Positions 24,801-40,327 of a DNA stretch of 64,000 nucleotides are shown here, piece after piece (position 1 is the first letter of the stretch; the number at the start of each line of letters is the position of its first letter). The translations under genes and the position numbers were made by a program. The stretch comes from Salvelinus alpinus (Eukaryota; Chordata; Actinopteri; Salmoniformes; Salmonidae). The stretch covers positions 30,035,702 through 30,099,701 of the forward strand of contig NC_092090.1 of the NCBI RefSeq assembly GCF_045679555.1, given 5' to 3'. The notes below the pieces were generated by a model that did not search any database, was not told the origin of the DNA, and saw nothing but the letters and a program-made list of their open reading frames with translations.

Positions 24801-27800
24801 ATATCATCCACTTCTGAAAGACAATCACTGCAAGCTAAGAAACGATGTATTTTAGACACAAAAGGTGATTTATTTTACCTGTCCTCTTCCTTCTTTGAGG
24901 GTCGGGAGGAGCTGAGGGCGCTCTGTGTGACGTAGGTGCCCATCTCTGTCACCAGTTTGGCTGCTGGCGCTGCGCTCACCTCTTCTTCCGGCTTCCCCTC
25001 CCCAGCCTCTTTCTTGATCTCGTTCTCTACTATGGGGATCTGAAAAAGGGACAGACATCAGCCACTGGCATCAAGTATCACTCTGGTATTGAGCGCTGAA
25101 AGTGAATGAATAATCCATAAGCACACATACATACCTCTCCAAGTGACCTGCGCACTTCTGTCATCACACTCTGAATGTCCTCTTTAGTGCTGCAGTATTC
25201 TCCCAGGATCCAAAGCGCTCCTCTGTAGATCCTAACAGAGTTTAAAAGATTGGATGTCTGCATAAAAAAAACTGTAATTCTCCAAAAGCATCCTGTGATT
25301 GTCTATTCATATGCAAGCTTGTCAGTCTTGGTCTTACTTGACAGTCCTGATGGCATGGAAGACTTCCAGCATCTTCTCGATGATGAGGGGCCTCAGGTTG
25401 TCGAACCTCTGAATGGCCTCCCTCACAAACTCCAACACATCAGCCGCCGCTGCCTCGTTAGTGTCACTCAGGAACTCCATCAGCTGAGTGACACACGTAT
25501 GTCATTTAGATTACATCACAGAGGACAGAATGACCCTAGCTGTGTTTGATTTCAGGGTGTGTGTGAGAACAGGGTAGATAGGTAGACTCACCACAGGAAT
25601 GACATTGGCCGCCATGTCAGGGAAGCGTACACTGCATGAGTGGAGGGTGCGCACCAGCAGCTGCCTGAATTTATCAGTGTCCTCATGCTCCGTCACGTTG
25701 TTGGTCTTAATCACCTCCTTCTTCAGAACTATCACCAACTGGAACACAAACACATGAACACCTTAGTTAGAATAATCATCCTTTTACAAAATAGACAGGC
25801 GAGGCCACAGAGGCAAGAGAAAATAGTCCTGAGGATGACACCCCCACCTCCTCTACGTTCCGAGATGAGACTAGGTCCAAGGCCAGCTGCAGGGTCTTCT
25901 TCCGGACCTCGAGGTCAGGCGTGCTCAAAACACGCAGAATGTCCATCACCAGGTCCTGGGTGGACAGAGAACAGACACGTTAACCAGGTTATTATTACAC
26001 TTCAAAGACTTACTGGTACCTAACATGGGGTCTGTTCACCAGGAGCAACATTAATGAAAGTGAAGTCGGAGTACCTGGAGAACACGTTCATGAGTGGGAT
26101 GCTCCTTCAGCTCTATCAGACGATCCAGGACGATCAACTTCACGTTGTTGTCACTCTCCTTGATGATAAGGTCAATGTAGCACTGGGCAGCAGCCTAGAA
26201 CAAACACACAAATGCCATTGAAAGACACACAATGCCAGACTAAAATCAACAGCAGTTCCGTGATGTAGATAAGTGAGATGGGGTACCTTGATGGCAGTGG
26301 GTGCACTGGACAGCGTGACAAGAGTGCCAGCTGCCTCGTACTTGACGGCTGGGCTGGAGGACTGCAACAGGTTGTAGATGCAGCGGATGAAGCGGGCACG
26401 CTCCGACGGGTTAGCGTGGCACACCTAAACATTGAGGAAACAAGAGACATGGCAAATAAAAAATGGCAGTACTTACGTGGATATCATTTTCAATTGAAGC
26501 TTTGTTTTTTGTTTTTTTACCCCTTTTTCGTGGTATCCAATTGGTAGTTAGTCTTGTTTCATCGCTGCAACTCCCATTACGGACTCGGGAGAGGCGAAGG
26601 TCTAGAGTCGTGCGTCCTCCGAAACACAGCCCAACCGCACTGCTTCTTGACACAATGCCTTCTTAACCCGGAAGCCAGCCGCACCAATGTGTCAGAGGAA
26701 ACACCGTACACCTGGCAACCGTGTCAGCGTGTACTGCGCCCGGCCCGCCACAGGAGTCGCTAGTGCGCGATGAGACAAGGACATCCCTGCCGGCCAAACC
26801 CTCCCCTAACCCAAACGACGGGTTGGGCCTATTGTGCGCCGTCCCATGGATTCTTTACATATTTCTCAAGAGAGATATCTGGAGGTTTCTAGTGGGAAAA
26901 TGTCTGAAGGACTCACCTTGTAAATCAGCTCCACAATGACCAACTGGAGAATATCTCCAAATGTATGCACTTGATCAATGCAGGTGCTGAGGTAATCCAG
27001 AGCTCTGTCCTGCACAGTGGAAATTACCAGTGTTAGTCCCAGACACAGAAAAATGTTGGTGAGCGGTCTCTAATAAAAAAAGTGAAGATGCAATTGACCT
27101 GGTCTGCGTGAATGAGCATCATGAAAGCATTCCTCTTGCAGCTGGCATCTTTTTCATTCACAAGGAAATCATGGATCAACTCAGGGGCATCTGGGATAAG
27201 ATTTTCAAAGTTCCTGAGACGGAAATAAAATTGCTCAAGTAAATGCCATGTTCTCCATTAAGGGTCATAAACAGTCATACGGGACTTCCATATTGTATCA
27301 CGACAGTAAGTGTACCTGTAGATGGTGTAGATGGCCAGTACAGCATTGCGGCGAACGTAGCTGTGGCGGTGCTCCAGGCAGGCGCGGATGGCGGGCATGA
27401 GGGGCTCCAGCAGCTCAGACTCCTTCAACTTGCACAGAAAGCGCAGGGTGGATCCACGGATGAACTCGTTGGGGTGCTGCAAGTCCTGAAACAGACAAAC
27501 ATACCCTTGAATAAGAGGCATTAAATGTAATAGTCACACGCCATACTTTCTTGTGCTAATTATATAATGTATCTAACATTCAGACATACAGTGACAGTAC
27601 ACTTGTGTAGTATGCTACCATACCTTTCTGTAGGCGTCACAGACCAGGATCATCTCCTGAAGCAGCTTGCCATCTGGAGTCGTTTTGGGGACAATCTCCC
27701 AGAAGACTAGCAGAAGCTTTTTAATGGTGTGGTCTTGAAGTGGGAGGACAAATCGGATGATGGTCATCAGTAGGCCTGGCAGCTTCTCTCCATTCAGTAT

Positions 27801-28073
27801 CATGATGATTACCTTCTTCAGGGCCTCTGTCTTTGCCTTGATCTCTCCTTTTTCTGATATCAGGAAAGAATAACATTGTATTACTCTTAAAGTCACACTA
27901 ATCACAGATCAGTCACACTGATAGTTTAGGGGCGGTTAGGTGCCTATTGCCAATGCAGATAGGGCCAACAGAGGATACTTACCCAAGTCTGCTTTGAGAC
28001 TGACTTCCGATGGAGGTTCGGAGTCATTTGGAACATTGATCAAAGTGTAACAAACATTCTCTGCGGCTGTCAT
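21855..28073 (-). CDS. COPB1: COPB1, coatomer subunit beta (beta-COP), complete, 21 coding exons
   Basis: Exons: 28073-27983, 27853-27624, 27485-27316, 27213-27099, 27009-26917, 26424-26287, 26194-26075, 25955-25848, 25738-25592, 25483-25338, 25231-25135, 25039-24879, 24765-24645, 24530-24303, 24114-23935, 23526-23382, 23245-23126, 23014-22869, 22778-22689, 22258-22103, 21914-21855. All introns are GT-AG; the sum is 2,862 bases, 953 residues plus stop, the human length. It starts [17 protein letters not shown] and ends [11 protein letters not shown]. Residues about 20-540 form the adaptin-like HEAT solenoid ([40 protein letters not shown]); after a charged linker ([10 protein letters not shown]) come the appendage domains ([21 protein letters not shown]). 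Beta-COP is a core COPI coat subunit on Golgi membranes in retrograde transport. The coding region is undamaged, so I expect a working gene. A SINE-like repeat sits in intron 5. Confidence 0.97.
26503..26851 (-). repeat. Salmonid SINE-like dispersed repeat in a COPB1 intron
   Basis: Blocks such as ACTCGGGAGAGGCGAAGGTC, GCCCGGCCCGCCACAGGAGT and GCGCGATGAGACAAGGACAT belong to a very abundant salmonid dispersed repeat. The tRNA-like head present in longer copies is absent here, so this copy is truncated. It is GC-rich against its AT-rich surroundings. It lies in the intron between the exons ending 26,917 and starting 26,424, well away from splice sites. Confidence 0.65.
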
Positions 28074-28760
28074 TTTGCCGGATGGATCGTCTTTCCTCTT
28101 GCAGCACCCCAATCAACAAAACTGTTAAGATGATTCCTATGAAGTACCCATCAAGTAATGTTAATGCATAATCCAACAGATGTAAACATAGCTGCTATTA
28201 CACATAAGTTATTGAACACGATTCGTGCTTTCTAATACTGCACTGCTGTAGCTAAGAAATATGTGGTAGCTAGTCGACACATCCACGTAGCCAAGTCAGT
28301 CAGCTAGCTTGTACTATAGTAGCTAGTTATTTTTTAGTAGCTAGTTAATGTTATTCATTCACACAGGCCGCCCCGGCTGTTAGTTAGCTAGTATGCTAGT
28401 TATTGACAAGTCAATGGCCTAACGAATTATGCAGCTCAGTCAGTGACATTCACAAAAAAAACAAATGCAATATGCCAGTATCACTTCACAGAGCCTAGTC
28501 AGACGTTTTGATATTGCCAATAGAGCAAGCTCAAACGCTTGTCGTCCATGACAGCTAGCGTTAGCTTGCAAATGGTGGATGGATACCAAAACATATTTGG
28601 AATACAATTACCCAAACCAATCCTTCCGCCCTTGGTCACGATAGAGAAATAAGCACTTAGCTACCTTACTGCACGTTTACTATATCTCAAAATAGCCTCC
28701 AATGTCGCGTCTGTTATTTACTTGGGCATCTATAAATTGCTCAGAGATCTTCTCGAGCTG
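28074..28760 (-). promoter_or_regulatory. COPB1: COPB1 5' UTR and upstream region
   Basis: Upstream of the COPB1 ATG the minus strand reads TTAACAG at 28,122-28,128, a plausible acceptor for a 5' UTR segment ending in GGATCCATCCGGCAAA-type sequence just before ATG (28,121-28,074). A candidate non-coding first exon would lie near 28,680-28,760, where CG dinucleotides cluster (TGTCGCGTCTG, GTGACGTGG) and a GTAAGG donor-like site occurs. The positions are inferred from sequence only; there is no transcript support. Confidence 0.4.
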
Positions 28761-29360
28761 TCCGTTCCCCACTTCCCTGTGACGTGGAAGATTAGCTACT
28801 TTCTGAGCCACATCACTGATACAGCAAGTGAAAAGGGACAAATAACCCGGATGTCTAGACGCGAAGACGAAATTCTAATTATGAGTGTTGCCCAATGTAA
28901 CAATATTCTATATTGCCTCCATTTATGTACTGAACTGAGGCTTTACATGTTTTTGGTACAAGTAATTTATACATTTGCTATTTATGAAATATTGAATTGT
29001 AGATTTTGTTTATAATTGACCCATCACTTGGTATGGTCCAAGTGAAGGTTGACCAAGCCACATTATATAAGGCTACCATTTCAGTTGGGTTTGTAAGTAG
29101 GTTGTCTTACCAGTGATTATGATTCAACAAAGTCCGGGTTAGTCATGATGTTTGAAGATCTATGTTTTTATTTTTTTGTTCAAAGTTCAGTTGGTGTTTA
29201 GGCATAAATAAACCCCCACTTTGGTTCCTACCTTTTCTTTGAAAACATCCACCACCGAGTGGCCACATAAGAACATAGAATGGCAATGCAGTAATGACAA
29301 AAGATAAACGTGATGTTACATTTCTTTTAACGAACCAGACAAGTTCAGAAAAAGTTTGTC
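28761..29360. other. Spacer between COPB1 promoter and PSMA1 3' end
   Basis: AT-rich DNA with no recognisable exon or repeat. The 97-codon plus-strand frame 28,722-29,015 has no family match and overlaps the presumed COPB1 promoter. Confidence 0.5.
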
Positions 29361-29366
29361 TTTAAT
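29361..29366 (-). terminator. Candidate PSMA1 polyadenylation signal ATTAAA
   Basis: TTTAAT on the plus strand is ATTAAA on the minus strand, about 190 bases past the PSMA1 stop codon. It is the commonest variant hexamer; no AATAAA was noticed nearer. Confidence 0.45.
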
Positions 29367-29554
29367 GACAAAAAAATATATGCAAACATTGAACCGCTAA
29401 CAAAAATCATAGATAGTCGACTTGAACATACACAAGTATAATGGTAATTGTTCTCCATGTTGATAGTTACAAGTGAGTGTGGGTGGAATATTGACTGAAT
29501 GAATCAGGGATAAGAGCTTTGTCATCTTCACACTGTCTGGGACACACTTCAATC

Positions 29555-33388
<3,834 letters not shown>

Positions 33389-33987
33389 GATGATAGAGCT
33401 TTCAACCAACAAGCGCCTCAGATAACCGATTAGTGCTTGACTACTTTTCCTATTGACGTCTGCGCAAAGGGAAACAAGTAGATTACAGAGAGGGGGATCC
33501 GCGTTCTGTATTTTTCTCTCTGCCAGATGTGATGTGAAATTCTTCACCAGACACTGCTGAAGAAATCAGAAACCACCCACAATACACAAAGTAAAAGCGT
33601 GCAATTACTCAATACACCTAATGTTAAACATAATCTACAATCTCGTCGAAATCAACTATTTACTCCTGAAAATTTCGATTTTGAAGGTGCGTTCCTTATT
33701 CTTACATACATTATTCTTACACTTGCTTTATCCAAATAGAGTTCTCTGATATATGTAGTGCTCTAAAGATGCGATTCCGTGGAGGAACATTGCTTTCATT
33801 TACAAAGTCTCATTAGAACACATACAAAATAGCTATTCTAAGATTAATCATATTTTCAAAAATGAAGTGGTAGATTTCGTTAGTTGAACATATTTGGAAA
33901 TCTTTCAATATCACAGGCCTGCCAGAGTAACTAGGCCTAGATAGTGGTAAAATAGCCTGGCTATGTAATTACATTAGAAAAAATGTG

Positions 33988-34050
33988 TAATAATAATAGT
34001 AATACTACTACTATTATTACTACTACTTCTACTACCACCAATAATAATGG
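33988..34050. repeat. Imperfect trinucleotide repeat (AAT/TAC/ATT)
   Basis: AATAATAATAGTAATACTAC, TATTATTACTACTACTTCTA and CAATAATAATGG follow each other between the PSMA1 and PDE3B promoters. The array is interrupted and therefore old. Confidence 0.8.
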
Positions 34051-34588
34051 CTAAACCTTCAAATAATGGGCCTTATTTTTGGCCAACATGTACTTTACCA
34101 ACCCTAAAATCCCAAAGAAACAGATCAAGTTGCATATCTGTTTGAAAGCAAGATCATTTGACGTTTGGATTTTGTCCAAAGTAACGGTAACCAAAATCAG
34201 GTAAATTGATAAACGCACTTTCTTTAACCACACTGTCAACATGTTGACGTTGTGTGGTTGTTTTTAGCTGTATAGATGATCTATGTTTGAGGTTTTCAGT
34301 GTATTTTGAACGCGTTCAGACAATGCAATTAATTGTGATTTTAAAAATGCGTGCACTAAAATTACAAAAAGTTAACTCGAGCTGATTAACTCTGACAGTC
34401 TTAGTTTTTATACAGCAGCACTCTTCTACTGACCGACCATGAGAGTGCACGGTTTGTTTTTAGTGCTGCAGAGCGCGTGCCTGTGTCGATCTGTAGTTTT
34501 TGTAGCGGATTGTCACATCTAGGCGGCGACACAGAGTCCCTTTTCTCTAAAAACAACAACATTTCACCTTCTCTTTCTTTTAGTCAAA

Positions 34589-34648
34589 ATGCTTGAGCAC
34601 GTTTGAGTGACCATGGTGTGCGTTTGCCGTCAGGTAGTTGAGAGTTAA
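34589..34648 (+). promoter_or_regulatory. Two short upstream ORFs before PDE3B
   Basis: If the PDE3B leader starts upstream of 34,589, it contains two small frames. ATGCTTGAGCACGTTTGA is at 34,589-34,606 (5 codons plus stop). A second begins at 34,613 in the strong context ACCATGG and ends with TAA at 34,648 (MVCVCRQVVES). Both finish before the main ATG at 34,711. Such frames usually lower initiation downstream. Transcription of this segment is assumed, not shown. Confidence 0.45.
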
Positions 34649-34710
34649 TACGGCGAGAATATTGGGAGAAGGAAACTTTTGAAGGAATCCAAGGAGCTAC
34701 AGTTGAAAAC

Positions 34711-35601
34711 ATGGCTGTTCGCGAAGAAGGAGAGGTTTTGCACAGTAAAATCAGGCACCACGATGGGGTTGCCAATGCAAACAGCACAGAGCGCTTCAGG
34801 AACGGCTATGTGAAGAGCTGCGTCACCCCTTTAAAACAAGACCATCAAAGGGGATTTTTGTTTAACGTCTGTAGGTTTTGCAATGAAGACATTCAGAATT
34901 CAAAAATATTTCGATTTTTTGGCCTATACCTGGGTGCATTCATAATTTTTGCAGTTTCGTTGCTTATTTCCAGGAGCTTGCAAAGTGACTTCAGCTTTTG
35001 GGATTTGCGGACTTTTCTGTCGGGCTTCTCTCAGTCCATCAGCCCTCTCTTTAGCATAGGCTGTGCATTTTTCTTTTTGACATTTTATTTAAGGAGGAAA
35101 AAGAGGGAAAGTAATAAATGTTGGCTTGTGTCACTGCCAGCATCATGTTACTTAGGGGATTTTTTAGTTTTGCGGTTTTTGCAGTGGGGAGAGGACCAAC
35201 ACCAGATGCAAATGATTGGCAGGTTGTTATTCGTGTTGGGGTGTGTGGGTCTCCTAACACTGATCCCCACTTTGAAACTCAAACACAGTGTTCTGATCCT
35301 GGTGTTTGCCAGTGTTGTGTGGTTGGTGTCTTTCACCAGTCTGAGCTGCTTGCCTGCACTCCTGAGACCCGTGTTTGCGTGTTTGGCGGGTGTCTCAGGC
35401 ACGCTCTTGTCCCTCTGTTTTGACCATTATTACCCGTCGAGGGAAACGCCGAATAGGATCTCCAGCAGCGAGGAGAAAGTCCCTGTGATCAGACCCAGGA
35501 GAAGGTCCAGTTGTGTTTCTTTGGGGGAAACGTCGACCAGCTATTATGGCAGCTGTAAAATGCCTCGCAGACCTTCGTTACCGTGCATATCCAGAGAACA
35601 G
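34711..35601 (+). CDS. PDE3B: PDE3B first coding exon, cGMP-inhibited cAMP phosphodiesterase 3B N-terminus
   Basis: 297 codons from ATG (context AACATGG) to SREQ, followed by a GTAGGT donor at 35,602. The call rests on RNGYVKSCVTPLKQD and RGFLFNVCRFCNED near residues 30-60, and on EKVPVIRPRRRSSCVSLGE and RRPSLPCISREQ at the end, which are PDE3B, not PDE3A, signatures. Between them lie about six hydrophobic segments (about 67-87, 106-127, 137-155, 169-189, 190-208, 213-236), the membrane-anchoring NHR1 region that places the enzyme on the ER and caveolae. RRRSS (263-267) and RRPS (286-289) are PKB/PKA-type phosphorylation sites, the known insulin/cAMP control points. Fish exon 1 lacks the long Ala/Gly/Pro tracts of mammals. 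The catalytic HD domain exons are not in the window. Confidence 0.95.
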
Positions 35602-38310
35602 GTAGGTCATGGGCTGGCATAAAGTTCATCATTGCCTTCATTAATTTGTGCAAAAAGTATCACTGACTGCTCAGAGTGAGCACACGTGCGCAAGATTACA
35701 CAATCTTGAACCTGTGGTCTCCAGCAAGGAGGAAATTCAACTCCATATCCAGAATGCATAGGCCTACAGTAGTTCAGACAGACAATCACCCCTACACTGC
35801 TGAACTATTCACCATCCAGGTCATTCACCTCTACTCACACCAAATAATCGTCTCTTGAAATAAACTAGTCTGATAGTCCTGCAATAATTAAACCCATATG
35901 ACTATAACATGCAGCACACACGCACCAGAAAGTTAATTTACCTAAGTGACATTTATTCAGACATCCTATCCCATTCTTGTTTGTTGAGAGAGTTGTGTTG
36001 ATGACAGGAAAAACCTGTCAAACAAGTTAAAGCGTGATCACTTATGGTAGAGTAAGCAATGCAATGATCATTATTTAGTAATTCACTCACAGGCATAATT
36101 TTCATATAGGCTTAGAAAATAAGTGGTTAGTGCTACATATTCACTCATCTCTAAAGTTCTCTATAAGGTTATTATTTCTGTAGTTAGGATACCCTGGAGT
36201 GATGCCACTGCAATGGAAAGTGTGAGTAACATCAAGTGTATTTATTTGGCTTCAACACTCACTGTATTCCAGGCAATCTATTGTGACCATGAAAGATATT
36301 CATTCCCCAATAGTTCAAGATCGAAGATATTAATCTAAGACCCCCAGTAGTCAAACATCCTGTTCACACTTACAGTTGATTGTAACAAACAACATCACTG
36401 TGGCCCAGCTGAGCAAGGGCCACAGTGTATTTATACAAAATAATTACCCTTGATTTTATGAAGAAGACAACTTGATGAAATGGCCTATTATTACTTTCTT
36501 ACACAGGCCCAATCATAACATTCTTTGCAGGGATGTGAAATATTGCTAACTTGCTTACATTTTCAACATCTGAGCTCAAGAACCAATCGTGTATCAGAAA
36601 GAAGCTGTTTTTGGAAGGACCGGGCCATCCACTCTGACAGTAAATAGACATCAGGCGTTAGCATCAAATGATGTTCCATATTTTAAAACCCTAAAGGAAT
36701 GTAATTCATTTAAAGATGTATAATAACAGGATATTTGTGTGTAGAAACTTTATGGATTGCAGTCTGCCTTCATTTTATTATCAGTGATGGTAGCTGATTC
36801 TAGTTTATTTGTGAAATATTTAAGCGAAATGTCACACATTAATAATAAGAGTTTTCAATTCCAACGAGGGCAATATGTTCAGCTGACATTTTAGTATGTG
36901 CTCTGCCCTCTGCCCATATTAGATTAGCCTATCATATTGTTCATTGTCAATTAGATTTATCCAAATTTAGTTTTGCCTCTCTGATTCTGTCTATGAACCT
37001 GTGACGTTTTATAAAAGTGACCTGACAAATATTGTTTCAGCAATAGCCTTTGTTGTAAACTGGACTACCTTAAAGATGAAGATTATTATGAGAAGATAAG
37101 ACGCATAAGCTGCATAAAGGATGTTTTATTACGGTGTTGTAATAGCACACTTCACTCATACAACACAACACTGAATTTGGTGTTTGTTCATTTGACTCAT
37201 TGTCCTGCAGTGGATGTTGTCAGGAATAGATTGCAGACTCAAGTCTGGATACTACCATACAGGTCTGGTCTAGCGTTAATGTTGTCAGGCAGTGAGGGGC
37301 ATTGGTGTAGACCAGTATTGATCAGTGAAATAAAGATGTCACTGCCTGTTGTCAAACTGTATTGACTTAACAAGAGAGGATAGGAGTGCCAGCATCACCC
37401 AAGACACGCTACTGTCCTAACTGAAGGACCATATTTGAGTATCACAGGCAAGGACTTTACGAGGGTGATGATGTGCACATCAGGTTCAGTGTCCACAGTC
37501 AAGTCCTGTATGTGACACTTTGTCATGATGTAGTGTAGACTAATAATAATTAAGCCTAGCTCAAATATGGTCTTAGCAGGCACATTTAGTTGGGAACTGA
37601 AAGGACGAACTCAAACGTAATACTCACCATAGATCACACTTGTCATCTACACATGCATAGATTAGTGGACTTGTTTGGTCACGCATTAAATGGCGCCTCA
37701 TATATCATGACATTACATGATTTGCTGGTCATTGATTCATCAGAAAATATATAGTAAAATAATGTATATTTTTTGGGGTCAGCACATGATGCTTATGACA
37801 AATGCTGTGTGGAATGTGGAAAAGACTAACTCATTTGATTGTGTCTTGCAACATTGGCAATGGGGAAAAATACACAATTTATATAATAAGGTTTTCCACA
37901 AATTAATATTTCCAAATGAACAACACCACCATATACGATCAGTGGTCAACCACATTTCGGTTTGCATACAAAGTTTAGACACGATCCTTGCTTTTGTCCT
38001 GAAGCTCTGTTGATATTGACATGATGGTATGCTTTGTGTCCTGTTCTGCATTACATCCATTTGTTGCCAGACAGTGATGCATTTAGGCCTTGTTTGTTAA
38101 ATATTTCTAGTTTCCACACAACAAAAGTTCAGTGTTAGCTGCCAGACACGTATCAACACCAACACCTTTTGATATGAGACCATGTGCAGCTGAAATCAAA
38201 ATAATTTAAAGTCTTTGAAAGACAACTCTGTTTTAATAGGCCTGTCTCTTGCCGGAACTCTCACATGATAGCTATGTAGGCCTTGTTATGGAGCACTATC
38301 ACATTCTGCT

Positions 38311-38665
38311 CAGGGCTCTACAGTGACCTTTTTCACAAGGAGCATGTGTGCGCCTAAGTTGAAAAATGTAGGAGCATACAAAGAAATCTAGGAGCACAAT
38401 GAAAAATATTTGAGGTAACAAGCCAGGTTCTTTGTAGTAATGGTGCACGCATGACGGTCATGAATCTGAGCTCAGTGTATTCTCCACGGCACTTGGGGGG
38501 CTGTGGTATAGTGAAGTAATCATTGCAACAATTATCATCTGGGTGATTTAATTTTTTTTGGGGGGGGGGTGGTGGCGCACGGGTGCTCCTAAATTAAAAT
38601 TCAAGGTTGCACAGCAAAATATTTAGGCGCATATGCAAGTAAAATGGTCGCACTGTAGAGCCCTG
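38311..38665. mobile_element. hAT-like MITE
   Basis: A 355-base element with inverted ends: left CAGGGCTCTACAGTGACC, right in reverse CAGGGCTCTACAGTGCGACC. Both flanks carry CTGCT directly at the ends, a partial target duplication. Mirrored inside are AGGAGCATGTGTGCGCCTAA and ATTTAGGCGCATATGC. It is non-coding, with a G9-10 run at 38,560. Confidence 0.75.
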
Positions 38666-38974
38666 CTGCTACATTTCGCTATGCTGGTTTTTAAATGTGG
38701 AACACAAAGTTACACCATGCTATTTTTGTATGTAGGCCTACATACTGTGCTTGACACTCCTTTGTACACCTACTAATACAGTTAAAATAGCTATGATATA
38801 GATCTACTTCATTATGAATTATATAGGTCAACAAACGCATGACTAAGGAGGACCATAAATGCAGAGAAGAGAAAGTTTTACATCTCATTTGCATGTCTAT
38901 CACCTCACTTTGTGTCATGTATTCTGAAACCTCTGGTATTAGGTTAGACGTTCTGAGCGTAAGACTTAGTGTCC

Positions 38975-39136
38975 CAGTGATGAATGATCAGTGATGAATG
39001 ATCAGTGATGGATGATCAGTGATGAATGATCAGTGATGGATGATCAGTGATGAATGATCAGTGATGAATGATCAGTGATGAATGATCAGTGAGGAATGAT
39101 TAGTGATGAATGATCAGTGATGAATGATCAGTGATG
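38975..39136. repeat. 14-base minisatellite, about 11.5 copies
   Basis: The unit CAGTGATGAATGAT is repeated head to tail with single-base variants (GGATGAT in units 3 and 5, CAGTGAGG in unit 9, TAGTG in unit 10). There are no spacers, so it is a tandem array. It lies in PDE3B intron 1. Each unit contains a TGATCA palindrome at the junction. Confidence 0.95.
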
Positions 39137-40253
39137 GGCCATAAGCAGTGATACAGTATTTCTTATTCTGGACTCTGATACCTTACATTTTTAAAGTTTG
39201 GTTTACATTGGCACATCAGTCATGTTTTTCTTAAAGATACTGAAGTTTGGATTTCAGCTTCATAGTTCATGCTAAAAAACAATGAATAGTACAGCCAAAA
39301 CAGTCAGGCAAAAGAAGTCCAGATGTAGGCTAGTTTGGTTGGACACACAGTTGGACAAACGTCTTACATTTCAAATCAGATCAAATCACTACATAATCAT
39401 CAGTGTGTTATCTTATTTATTGTGTTGTTTTCAAGATTACTTGACATTCTTTGAAATGTATTGCAGTTTGACTTTAAGGGTGACATCTGTCCGCAAAACA
39501 ATCCTCGCAGAGTGCAAATAGGCCTAGACCATAATACATGCAGTCGCAGTAGCCTTCTTTTTACAATGTCTGTGGCAAGGTAGTGATCATTTATGAAGAG
39601 TTCAAGTAAACAGTGTAAAAATGCTTTGCACACGTCATTGCAAGCAGCATTAGGCCTATTCCAAACAATTTAAAATTTATACTTTTCTTGGGCATCTTTG
39701 CTTACATTGTATTTCGGACAGACGATGTAGCTCATTATCTTGTAATAGTACCCTACCTCACATAGATAGTACAATTGTCATACTTTCAGGGGATGTTACT
39801 GAGGAAAGGTACATTGAATCTGTATTATTTGCTGACTAGCAAATGGCTGTGAATGTGTTGTGTATGGAGAGCGACATTAAGCCAATGAGCGTCTTACTTG
39901 GTTGAGATAAAGACGCCACACTGTCCTGTGATCTATTTGACCTAGCTAGTACACCCCAACACCTCAGCCTCTCCTGCACTTCCTGATTCTCTTTGGAAAC
40001 TTAGTCATCATACATTACGCATGCACTTTTGAAGTGTTTTAGCCATTTGGTAGCCATCAGACCCCATTGTGGTTCCTAAACTGATTGACTGGCCAGCTAA
40101 AGTGATAATCAGTGAAAAGTTTTGTGGGAATATCTCATTGATGCGCTGTCTCACGTCATGTCTGGCCTCATGGCTTCTCCACCTGATGAGCCCAGCTAAC
40201 AGGCCCTCTCCCTGGCCCCTGCCTGTGAGTCACAGCCTTCCTTCCCACAGTCT

Positions 40254-40327
40254 AATGGCTCTGTGCTCGTCATCAGCGCAGCCTACTACGTCTTTAAACA
40301 CAACTACTGTGGCATGGACCAGAAGGT
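40254..40327 (+). other. Exon-like segment of unknown identity
   Basis: A pyrimidine tract CCTTCCTTCCCACAG precedes, and AAG|GTGCGT follows, an open segment beginning near TCTAATGGCTC. In one frame it reads SNGSVLVISAAYY, then VFKHNYCGMDQK (25 codons), with no stop. Both splice signals are good, yet the peptide matches no PDE3B segment or other family I recognise. It could be an exon of an unknown or nested gene, an exon fossil, or chance. The alternative frame has an open reading of similar length, which weakens the case. Confidence 0.22.

Larger units (their letters stand above)
33389..34710. promoter_or_regulatory. Head-to-head PSMA1/PDE3B intergenic region
   Basis: Start codons of PSMA1 (minus) and PDE3B (plus) are 1,322 bases apart. 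The PSMA1 side (33,389-33,560) holds its short leader and probable promoter with TGACGTCTGCGCAAAG (CRE-like and NRF1-like words). The PDE3B side (about 34,420-34,710) includes GAGCGCGTGCCTGTG, AGGCGGCGACACAGAG and a pyrimidine run before the first ATGs. Between, 33,988-34,050 is an ATT/TAC-type trinucleotide-rich patch. The 1.3 kb gap and AT-rich middle suggest two separate promoters, not one short bidirectional one. Start sites are not determined. Confidence 0.5.

Noticed and set aside
28722-29015. 97-codon plus-strand frame upstream of COPB1
   Set aside because: No family match; overlaps the presumed COPB1 promoter in AT-rich DNA.
38975-39136. CRISPR-like array
   Set aside because: The 14-base units are contiguous with no unique spacers; it is a vertebrate minisatellite.
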